64,000 nucleotides of DNA from Bacillota bacterium. Its GTDB lineage: Bacteria > Bacillota > Clostridia > Clostridiales > Clostridiaceae. Shown piece after piece: positions 10,005 to 16,920 of the stretch (position 1 is the stretch's first letter; the number at the start of each line of letters is the position of its first letter). The position numbers and the translations under genes are program-made. The stretch spans positions 1 to 64,000 of the forward strand of contig JAJXWH010000026.1 of NCBI GenBank assembly GCA_021781745.1. The letters run 5' to 3'. The notes under the pieces are model-generated. The model was not told where the DNA came from, did no database searches, and saw only the letters and a list, made by a program, of their open reading frames with translations.

Positions 10005-10946
10005 TTAAAACTCAATTTTATCAATAAGCTTAAATATCTTTTCTTTTCCTCGTAATTTTTCATACCACTCTTTTTTTATATTATCATAACCATAAATAAT
10101 TCCTGCTAGCCCGCCTGATACTGCCGCTGTTGTATCTGTATCGTATCCCATGGCTACAGCTTTCTTAACTACGTCCTCATAAGAATTGCTCTCCCTGATG
10201 ACTTTAATGCTACTCTTTAAACAATCTACTACATATCCTGTTCCAGACTCTAATAATATATTATCAGGCAATATATTATTTTCTAATTCATTTAGATGCT
10301 CATTTTTACTTTCATATATCTTCTTCAACGTTGAAACTGCATTACCATATGCTTCTTCAAAGCCTTTTTCTAACAATAAATTCTTCGCTATTAATGAATA
10401 AAGTGCGCAACATACTTGGCAGCATACATTTCCATGGGTAATTAAAGATTGTTTATGAGAAAATTCTACTAACTCTTCATCTGTTCCCCTGTGCAACAAT
10501 GGAATTCCTAGAACTCTCATAAGTGAACCGTTCCCTTTACCTTCTGGGATTATTAGTCCGCTCTCAAGAGGTGATACTCCATTTCCATATATTCTAAGTG
10601 CAGCAAGTGTTTGATTTCCAACATCAAATACAATTTTGTCTACAGCCCAAAGCCCATTATTTAACCATTTAAATATTTTATATGCTAAATTATCAACATC
10701 AAAACCTCTGGACTCTATGTAACTATCTAATACACACAAAAATTGCGCACTATCATCAGAATAAGTCCCTATCGGGACATCAGTATATGATTTTTTAAAC
10801 CAACTTGGTGGGTCCAAATCTATTTCTTCTAATTTAGGTATTTGAGAAGCTTCATAATACTCATACGGAACGCCCACTGCATCCCCTATTATTAATCCCC
10901 ATATTCCTCCCAATATTTTATTTTTTGAGTATGATTTATTACACAT
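10005..10946 (-). CDS. ADP-ribosylglycohydrolase family protein (DraG-like)
   Basis: A 313-residue protein of the DraG/ARH fold, which removes ADP-ribose from modified proteins or other substrates using two divalent metals. Motifs: GLIIGDAVGVPYE at about 14-26, GTYSDDSAQF at about 61-70 (the first metal site, usually T-D-D-T) and GYDTDTTAAVSGGLAGIIYG at about 265-284 (second metal site). Length is normal for the family. No nif genes or DraT-like ADP-ribosyltransferase are nearby, so dinitrogenase reductase is not an obvious target and the substrate is unknown. Start ATG 10946 follows GGGGGAGA. It is monocistronic. Confidence 0.88.
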   Translation of the reverse strand: MCNKSYSKNKILGGIWGLIIGDAVGVPYEYYEASQIPKLEEIDLDPPSWFKKSYTDVPIGTYSDDSAQFLCVLDSYIESRGFDVDNLAYKIFKWLNNGLWAVDKIVFDVGNQTLAALRIYGNGVSPLESGLIIPEGKGNGSLMRVLGIPLLHRGTDEELVEFSHKQSLITHGNVCCQVCCALYSLIAKNLLLEKGFEEAYGNAVSTLKKIYESKNEHLNELENNILPDNILLESGTGYVVDCLKSSIKVIRESNSYEDVVKKAVAMGYDTDTTAAVSGGLAGIIYGYDNIKKEWYEKLRGKEKIFKLIDKIEF

Positions 10947-11092
10947 AATTCACAATCTCCCCCATCTTTTTTGCACTATTTATCCCTTAATTTTATATTT
11001 TCTATCATTACCATTATAATCCTTTTAACTCAAATAAGGTATACAAAAATTTGCATACCTATCTAATCTAAACAAAATCCTTTTATTTTAGA

Positions 11093-11246
11093 CACATGAA
11101 AATAAATAACAAGTCCAAAATTGCGATGGATATTTTTCATCAGGTCAGGAAACAAAATGCCCTCATAGCAGGCCTATTAGGGCATTTTGTTGACGCAACA
11201 TGATGGGAAATAGGCTTGCAAGCGGACTTGTTATTTATTTGATAGT
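11093..11246. repeat. Nested palindromic element, candidate structured RNA or miniature mobile element
   Basis: An outer inverted repeat of 17 bases (AAATAAATAACAAGTCC against GGACTTGTTATTTATTT, about 11100-11116 and 11223-11239) encloses at least two further stems: TTTTTCATCA with TGATGGGAAA (through G-T pairs) and a perfect 13-bp hairpin AACAAAATGCCCT/AGGGCATTTTGTT (11151-11163 and 11178-11190). The single-stranded parts are GC-richer than the surroundings. The outer ends, GACACATGAAAA on the left and a degenerate copy on the right, extend the symmetry. There is no coding potential. It lies directly 3-prime of the TauE-like gene and upstream of the ADP-ribosylglycohydrolase promoter region. 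Confidence 0.65.
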
Positions 11247-11268
11247 GCCTATAATGCCTTTTGTTTAA

Positions 11269-11631
11269 TTATTTCCCAAAAAAAGTTTTTATTCCAACTA
11301 AGATAATAAATATCCCAAATGCTTTTTTCATTATGCTCATTGGAAGCATATTGGCTAATATGCCTCCAAACTTAGCGCTTATAAGCATTGTAATACATAT
11401 AATTATTCCAGCTAATACGTCTGTATTCCCCTTTTTATAGTATTCCATAAATGCAAGAATGCCAACTGGAGGAAGCATTGCAACTAAAGAAGTCCCCTGT
11501 GCCTTCAATTGAGAAAATCCTTGTAAGAACACTAACGCGGGAATTATAATTATTCCACCACCAATTCCAAAAAGTCCGCTTAATACACCTGCTGCAATGC
11601 CTATTATTATATAAATTATTATATTAAACAT
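11269..11631 (-). CDS. Half-size TauE/SafE family membrane protein
   Basis: A 120-residue, very hydrophobic protein with about four predicted membrane helices (residues 3-25, 45-63, 70-90, 100-118). The motif GVLSGLFGIGGGIIIIPAL near residue 15 is the family signature of TauE/SafE permeases, which export sulfite, sulfoacetate or related anions. Classical members are about 250 residues with two such repeats, and this one has a single repeat. Half-size members occur in clostridia, often in pairs that could form a heterodimer, but no second half is in this window. It may work as a homodimer. Start ATG 11631 follows AAGGAGG. Confidence 0.8.
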   Translation of the reverse strand: MFNIIIYIIIGIAAGVLSGLFGIGGGIIIIPALVFLQGFSQLKAQGTSLVAMLPPVGILAFMEYYKKGNTDVLAGIIICITMLISAKFGGILANMLPMSIMKKAFGIFIILVGIKTFFGK

Positions 11632-11751
11632 AAGTTTCCTCCTTAAATTACTTTAATCAATTATTATATATTTAAGCCTTGAAAAAACATAATATTATTA
11701 ATAATATTATATTTAAATAAAACTATTCTCCAAAACAACTTTAAAAATACT

Positions 11752-11925
11752 CTACATTATAGGGTGCTGATTATCTTTAAATTTTATGCTATCTAAAATC
11801 TTCATTGCTATTAAAATTGTATAAGAGGATGCATTTGGATTCCAACAATCTGTTTCAAGTGCCTGGCCGAATCCACCATCACTATTTTGATAAAAAGTTA
11901 AAATAAACCAATTTCCGTTGTTAAT
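11752..11925 (-). pseudogene. Remnant of a prenyltransferase/squalene-repeat-like protein
   Basis: 57 codons are open between two stops, with no start codon and no ribosome-binding site. The peptide includes YQNSDGGFGQALETDCWNPN followed by ASSYTILIAMKILDSI. From memory this matches the N-terminal part of a Firmicutes family of about 250-300 residues with squalene-cyclase-type alpha-toroid repeats (QNSDGGFG is the QW-like motif). Everything before and after is missing, so this is a decayed fragment. It is not translated as it stands. Confidence 0.6.
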
Positions 11926-12006
11926 TTATTATAACACATATTATAAGCACTCTTGTCATATTTTATAAACTTCAATATCAATATTATTGATATAAAAATA
12001 ATAGAA

Positions 12007-12046
12007 GCCCACTAAAAATTAAATACCTTTGTAAATATTAGTGGGC
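12007..12046 (-). terminator. Terminator of the transglutaminase-like gene
   Basis: GCCCACTAA (12007-12015) pairs with TTAGTGGGC (12038-12046). On the minus strand the stem runs into a T-rich tail. It is 44 bases past the stop at 12090. Confidence 0.75.
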
Positions 12047-12089
12047 CATAAATAAAATATATGCCTTAGTTTACGTATTATTTATCTAC

Positions 12090-13037
12090 CTAATCTGCAC
12101 TTGGATATAATGAAGTATCCCATGAATGGTCTACCGCCATTTCTTGGTCTGTCAAATTATAATACTTGTGACTTAGAATATCCTCAAAAGATACTGGATC
12201 ATCCCAAGTACAATCAACATGACGCCACTTACCATCGATATAAACCATATTCCAAGCGTGAGCTTGTCCACCTGCGGTACCTTCTACAATAGTTGATTTA
12301 ATTCCTGCAATAGTAAACATTTTTTGAGCCAGCATCGAATATCCCTCACAGACTCCAGTATGTTTAATCAATGTATTATATGGATCATATATTGTAAGGG
12401 TTTGATCATATTGCGTATTATTAACTATCCAGTCATGAATAGCAAGTTCTTTATCAGACTGACTCATACTGTCTGGAGCAATATTTGAAACTATCTCTCT
12501 TGCTTTTGCATCCAAGTCTGCTGCCATGTCCGCTGTCATTTTATATGTACAGTTTATTGTAATATGAATAGAACCTGATCCATCACTTACTATATCTAAA
12601 GTATAATCTGATACATTAAGCATCTCGTATGGATTTGAAATCTTTAGTTTATTTATCTCATTATTTATAATATTTTCAACATTGTTCAAATCTCTATCAT
12701 TACTAGAATATTCGATTATAAATGTAGGATTTTCAATGCTTATATTCTCTAATATTTGCTCTCGTAATGATGTATTTGTTGAATCTGTCCATGCTCCACC
12801 AGAGCTTAAATAGTATCCATCAATAGTAGTATCATGAGCCATATAACCATTTGAATAAAAATAATACCAATTTCCATCAATTAATTTCCAACCTGTATAC
12901 CATGAGTTTTTACTTGCATACCACCATCCTTTTGAATCTTTCTTCCATTCTGCATGTGCTGATATTGGATTCAATAATAATCCTGACAATATTATCAATG
13001 AACTAGTTATAATTTTTACTAACTTTAACCTTTTCAT
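12090..13037 (-). CDS. Secreted cell-wall-binding transglutaminase-like protein
   Basis: A 315-residue exported protein. A signal peptide (about 1-28, ending SAHA) is followed by cell-wall-binding repeats of the choline-binding type (WWYASKNSWYTGWKL, GNWYYFYSNGYMA; about 30-85) and a transglutaminase-like fold (about 190-290). The Cys-His-Asp triad is visible: Cys in GVCEGYS, His in GQAHAWNMV and Asp in HVDCTWDDP. Such domains act as cysteine proteases, peptidases or crosslinkers at the cell surface, and the substrate is unknown. The translation can begin 15 bases upstream, but the GGGGGG ribosome-binding site lies inside that extension, so the start is ATG 13037 (MKRLKLVK). The gene stands alone, with a terminator at 12007-12046. 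Confidence 0.88.
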   Translation of the reverse strand: MKRLKLVKIITSSLIILSGLLLNPISAHAEWKKDSKGWWYASKNSWYTGWKLIDGNWYYFYSNGYMAHDTTIDGYYLSSGGAWTDSTNTSLREQILENISIENPTFIIEYSSNDRDLNNVENIINNEINKLKISNPYEMLNVSDYTLDIVSDGSGSIHITINCTYKMTADMAADLDAKAREIVSNIAPDSMSQSDKELAIHDWIVNNTQYDQTLTIYDPYNTLIKHTGVCEGYSMLAQKMFTIAGIKSTIVEGTAGGQAHAWNMVYIDGKWRHVDCTWDDPVSFEDILSHKYYNLTDQEMAVDHSWDTSLYPSAD

Positions 13038-13227
13038 TATATGTCCCCCCATTTATTATACATTTATAGTATAATTGTATATCAATTTGTACTATTGTGA
13101 AATATGTAATTCATATAAATATTATGGTTACCAAACCACTATAATCCAAATAAAAAGCCATAATTATAATAAAGGCACATATAATTAATTCTAATCTTCA
13201 TTCAAGGAATGCTTATTCTAATAATAT

Positions 13228-14304
13228 TTATGAAGTATTCGCTTTGCTGATATAAGGTTCATAGTTATATGGAATGATAATTTCTCCTTTTACAGTGTTA
13301 TAATTCGTATTTTCTGTTGGAGCTAAATTGTTACTCAAGTTTATTCCTATAGAGTAGAGCATTTTAGCTAAAACATTAGAATCTTGGACAATTGTTCCTG
13401 TCATAAATCCCTTGTCAATTAGGTCCTTTGCTTCTGGTAATGCATCAATTCCAACAACAGCAATATTTTTTGATTTATCACCTTTATTGTATCCATATTT
13501 TTGAAGTGTATCAATAGCACCTAAAGCCATAGCATCATTGTTAGCAATTATCGCTTCAATTCTACCATTGTAATTTAAGAATAAACCATCCATTGAAACT
13601 TTAGCCAAATCTCTTATCCAATCATCCGTTACTAATGCTAATTGTTGAGTTTTTATTCCCGAATCATTAATTGTTGAAATGGCATATTTTGTTCTATCAA
13701 TTGCTTGAGGATCATCCGCTTCACCTTGTAATAAAACATATTGCAAAATGTTATCGTTATTTTTATCTAAAACTGCCTTATTAGTATTCCATAAGTTAAC
13801 TAAGATTTTACCTTCCTCTATGCCTGCTTGTTTAGAATCTGGTATTACAAAAGCGGCTTTATTATAAATTCTAGAAACTTGAGATACGGTTTCTGGAGGA
13901 ATATTCATAAGAATTACTGGAATATTTCTTTGTTTAATTCTATTAATAATATCTTCAAGAATATTTTCATTTTTCTGGGCTAAGTTTAATATAAGTAAAT
14001 CATAATTACTTCTAAGTGCAGAATCAATTATTTCATTTTGTATAGCTATATTATTTTTTGCATCAAAGAAGGTAAATTTAACATTATTATTCTTATCTTG
14101 TTCAATATTTTCTAAGCTTTTCCTAAGCTCCATCATATACGGATCATAAAGTCTGTGAATTATTACAGCAACATTAGCAATCCTTTTATTATTTAAATCC
14201 GTATTTGGGCTAGCTAATGTGCTAACTTGAGTGAAATTCGCAGTTGTAAATATAATTAACAATCCAACTGTAATTACTACTATTATCTTTCTTAATATCT
14301 TCAT
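13228..14304 (-). CDS. Periplasmic-binding-protein-type sugar-binding protein (MglB-like), orphan
   Basis: A 358-residue protein related to galactose/glucose-binding proteins (peripla_BP_4 fold). An N-terminal hydrophobic export segment spans about 1-28. The two-lobed domain follows, with IANVAVIIHRLYDPYM at the first strand, ILQYVLLQGEADDPQAIDRT, and the ligand-loop stretch AIIANNDAMALGAIDTLQKYG. NVAVVGIDALPEA is the usual family motif. It lacks a lipobox Cys, so unlike most Gram-positive binding proteins it is not obviously lipid-anchored. No ABC permease, ATPase or chemoreceptor gene is adjacent, so it may serve a sensor or a distant transporter. The GGAGG site decides the start at ATG 14304, ten codons after an upstream in-frame ATG. 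Confidence 0.85.
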   Translation of the reverse strand: MKILRKIIVVITVGLLIIFTTANFTQVSTLASPNTDLNNKRIANVAVIIHRLYDPYMMELRKSLENIEQDKNNNVKFTFFDAKNNIAIQNEIIDSALRSNYDLLILNLAQKNENILEDIINRIKQRNIPVILMNIPPETVSQVSRIYNKAAFVIPDSKQAGIEEGKILVNLWNTNKAVLDKNNDNILQYVLLQGEADDPQAIDRTKYAISTINDSGIKTQQLALVTDDWIRDLAKVSMDGLFLNYNGRIEAIIANNDAMALGAIDTLQKYGYNKGDKSKNIAVVGIDALPEAKDLIDKGFMTGTIVQDSNVLAKMLYSIGINLSNNLAPTENTNYNTVKGEIIIPYNYEPYISKANTS

Positions 14305-14392
14305 AATAATCCTCCGCTTCATATAATTGTTCAAAATTATATTCTAGTGTTAGATTGTATATAAAATGAAGAATTTATTCTATTATCATCAA

Positions 14393-14433
14393 AAAAAGCA
14401 CTGCGCTAATCTATACTTAGCGATGTGCTTTTT
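14393..14433 (-). terminator. Terminator of the 41-aa gene
   Basis: The outer arms AAAAAGCAC and GTGCTTTTT and the inner arms CGCTAA and TTAGCG form one long hairpin with a 2-base mismatch and a 7-base loop. T-runs flank both sides, so it could work in both directions. It lies 30 bases past the stop of the small gene at 14464. Confidence 0.8.
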
Positions 14434-14463
14434 GCTTTAATTTATACCGGGTTTACCCCTTCA

Positions 14464-14589
14464 TTAAATATCTCTAGGAATGCCCCTTACTGGTTTATGT
14501 CTCTTTCTATTTTTTGCCGGCATTACTGTATTTGATTTATTATTTGATTCATTCTCATTGTTATCTGTAATAAATTTATAGTTTGTCAT
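14464..14589 (-). CDS. Small basic protein, 41 aa, unknown
   Basis: A 41-codon gene with a clear ribosome-binding site (AGGTGAT, six bases before ATG 14589) and its own terminator at 14393-14433. The N-terminal half is acidic and Asn-rich (FITDNNENESNN). The C-terminal half is strongly basic (PAKNRKRHKPVRGIPRDI), which suggests nucleic-acid or ribosome contact. No cysteines and no membrane segment. I do not recognise the family. The combination of ribosome-binding site, basic domain and terminator argues that it is real. Confidence 0.6.
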   Translation of the reverse strand: MTNYKFITDNNENESNNKSNTVMPAKNRKRHKPVRGIPRDI

Positions 14590-14740
14590 TCTTATCACCT
14601 CATTTTTATTTTTGACCTATTATTGAGTTTATATTCATAATCTAAAATGAAGTAAAGAAAAATTATTACTTAATACATACAGATTGACCTTCATCTCATC
14701 TAATTATTCCAACAAAATTCATTATATACTTTTTTCACCA

Positions 14741-15961
14741 TTAATTACTCTCTCCTGGCATTAAATCTATAGTCTCAGAAGCCCCCCATGAGATTGGTGC
14801 ATTCGGATTACTAGGGTCTGCATCATATAAACACTCACGAACTGTCATTTTTTTAGCCTTAGGATCAATATCTATAAATTGGTATGAAAGCTTAGTTTCA
14901 TCCTTAGCTGAAACATCTCCTTTCATTGGTGAATCAACACGAAAAGTATGAAGATTAACTGTATTACTTTTTGTTCCCTTCCAATCATAAAATTCATTTT
15001 TATTGTCATGTCCATGGAAATATGCCACAATATTAGGATGTTTTTTAATAAATGCTGCAAGTGCATCTTGTTCTATTGTATCAGATGAACCAACTGTGTT
15101 ACCATCTGCTAGTTGATCTACAATCTCGTTTTCAAATTTATCAGTTCCATTAATATCGTGACTTCCATTAGGATTAGTAAAAAGCTTTGCTTCTGCCACC
15201 GGCGGTACATGGGTAAATATTATTACTGGAGTATTAACAGATACGCTAGCAAGGTCTTTTTCCATCCATGCTCGTTCTTCTGAATCAGGCCAAATATTTA
15301 AAAATTCCATATGAATTCCACCTATATCTTTTGAATAATGTAACTTATCTTTGGAATAGTCAAAATTATCCTTTGTAAGTGGTGTTGATGGTTTCATCAT
15401 TCTATTATAAATTTCTATAAATGAGGTAGGATCTTTGTCAGGATACATAGGTTTAGTAAATCCAATAGCATTACTAATGTCATGATTGCCTGGAGTTAAA
15501 TATATCGGTGATTTTTGATTATTTTTATCAGTTAGTGTTAATCCATCAATAAAATCTGTTTTAAATTGATTCCATGATGCAGCGGCATCCTGAATTGCAG
15601 AACCTTCTTTGCCTTCTTCTCTATTGGCAATATCCCCAGTTACTACTGTAGCATCAACTGCACCTATTTTTTTATCTGCATTGACTCCACCATCAGATGG
15701 CAATGTTAATGTTGGCATCAAATTCATCTTTTTCACCATAGCTTTATTTACAACATCTGAATCTACATTCTTACTTCCTTGAAAGCTATCCTTTTTTAAT
15801 CCAAAATGTACATCAGACGTATATATAATTTGAATTGTCCCTGAATCAGCAGCTTGTCCTGCTGTGCCTTGTGAAGAAGCCACCGTTGTTACACTGGAAC
15901 ATCCTGTAGTTACCATCATAAGTGATACTACAATTCCTAATAATAAACGCTTTTTTCTCAT
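14741..15961 (-). CDS. Metallophosphoesterase lipoprotein
   Basis: A 406-residue calcineurin-like phosphoesterase anchored outside the cell. The N-terminus is a lipoprotein signal with lipobox VTTGC (Cys21). The dimetal motifs are in order: SDVHFG (about 50), VVTGDIANRE (about 108), TPGNHDIS (about 158), FTHVPP (about 250) and YFHGHDNKNE (about 315). The family hydrolyses phosphomono- or diesters, and members of this secreted group act on nucleotides, phospholipids or wall phosphates; the substrate cannot be read here. There is an unusual insertion between the DxH and GD motifs (about 55-100). Start ATG 15961 follows GAGGTG. It stands alone. Confidence 0.88.
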   Translation of the reverse strand: MRKKRLLLGIVVSLMMVTTGCSSVTTVASSQGTAGQAADSGTIQIIYTSDVHFGLKKDSFQGSKNVDSDVVNKAMVKKMNLMPTLTLPSDGGVNADKKIGAVDATVVTGDIANREEGKEGSAIQDAAASWNQFKTDFIDGLTLTDKNNQKSPIYLTPGNHDISNAIGFTKPMYPDKDPTSFIEIYNRMMKPSTPLTKDNFDYSKDKLHYSKDIGGIHMEFLNIWPDSEERAWMEKDLASVSVNTPVIIFTHVPPVAEAKLFTNPNGSHDINGTDKFENEIVDQLADGNTVGSSDTIEQDALAAFIKKHPNIVAYFHGHDNKNEFYDWKGTKSNTVNLHTFRVDSPMKGDVSAKDETKLSYQFIDIDPKAKKMTVRECLYDADPSNPNAPISWGASETIDLMPGESN

Positions 15962-16370
15962 ACACTTTCACCTCATTATTTTACAAATTAATTTATATTC
16001 AGTACTGCTCTAGTTGAATTTATATTTAAAGTACACATTATTGATTTTAACCTTAATTTGTTAAAGGAAAATTATGGAAATGTAAAATTAAATATCTTAA
16101 TGTTAAATTATTGGATACATCCTAATTGCTTCTACTAGTTTTAATAGTTATTTGATATAAAAAAAGCTTAAAGAGATACTACAAAATAATCAACCATTCA
16201 AAACATATTAGTGATAATGGAAAAATGTATATAATATTTATAATTTGGGGAATAATTATAGTACATATAAATGGAAAATTCAAACTATACTTTTTTAAAT
16301 GGAGGTAATTAAATTGCAAGGCAAAAAAACATAATCAATATCATGGGGCTATCCAACTAAACCAAAGGAG
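15962..16370. other. Intergenic region, nothing firm
   Basis: A divergent promoter region of about 410 bases between the phosphoesterase and the coiled-coil gene. A GGAGG site at about 16302 is followed by a TTG and only six codons before a stop, so it is at most a leader peptide. I see no palindrome, known riboswitch or gene remnant. Confidence 0.4.
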
Positions 16371-16379
16371 ATGCTGCTT

Positions 16380-16754
16380 GTGGCAAGTAACAGCAAAATG
16401 TTTGATTTACTTAATAAAATGTATTCTGAAGTTCAAGATATGAAATCAGATATTACTGGCATGAAATTAAGTATGAACGATATGAGAGCTGACATTAATG
16501 AAAAACTTGATAAGCTAGTATATAAAGTTGATAAAACCAATATTACTGTTGAAAATGATTTAAAACCTAAAATTGAGGTTTTATTTGATGGGCATATACA
16601 AAATGCAGAATCAATAAATGAGTTAACAAACACAATTGATAGTTTACAAAATGGAGTAAACGATTTAAATGTAAGAACATTAAAAAATGAGCATACTATA
16701 AATAGTTTTTCAAAAGTCCATAAAGTTAATAATCAAAAAAAGAACCCTCTTTAA
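16380..16754 (+). CDS. Coiled-coil protein of unknown function
   Basis: A 124-residue cytoplasmic protein made mostly of heptad-like repeats (for example MYSEVQDMKSDITGMKLSM, then INELTNTIDSLQNGVNDL), so it is a probable long coiled coil and probably oligomeric. It has no signal peptide and no cysteines. From memory similar sequences of 100-150 residues are common in Clostridium and sometimes resemble phage or chromosome-associated coiled coils, but I assign no function. The ATG at 16371 abuts the AAGGAG site with no spacing, whereas GTG 16380 is nine bases away and is chosen. A strong hairpin follows at 16776-16820. Confidence 0.7.
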   Translation: MASNSKMFDLLNKMYSEVQDMKSDITGMKLSMNDMRADINEKLDKLVYKVDKTNITVENDLKPKIEVLFDGHIQNAESINELTNTIDSLQNGVNDLNVRTLKNEHTINSFSKVHKVNNQKKNPL

Positions 16755-16775
16755 TTTGTATTAGCATTATTAAAA

Positions 16776-16826
16776 TTAATAAGCTGAGATTTAAACTTAT
16801 TAAAAATCTCAGCTTATTAATTTTAT
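16776..16826 (+). terminator. Strong terminator of the coiled-coil gene
   Basis: Perfect 17-bp stem TTAATAAGCTGAGATTT (16776-16792) with its complement (16804-16820), 11-base loop, then TTTTAT. It separates the coiled-coil gene from the convergent GGDEF-EAL gene. Confidence 0.85.
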
Positions 16827-16920
16827 AAAGGTGCTTCAGGGTTTCAGTGCAAGGAGCTGCCTTTTAAAAAATCATAAAATTGACATACTCCTTACTGTTT
16901 CCCATTTTATGTTCTCCATG

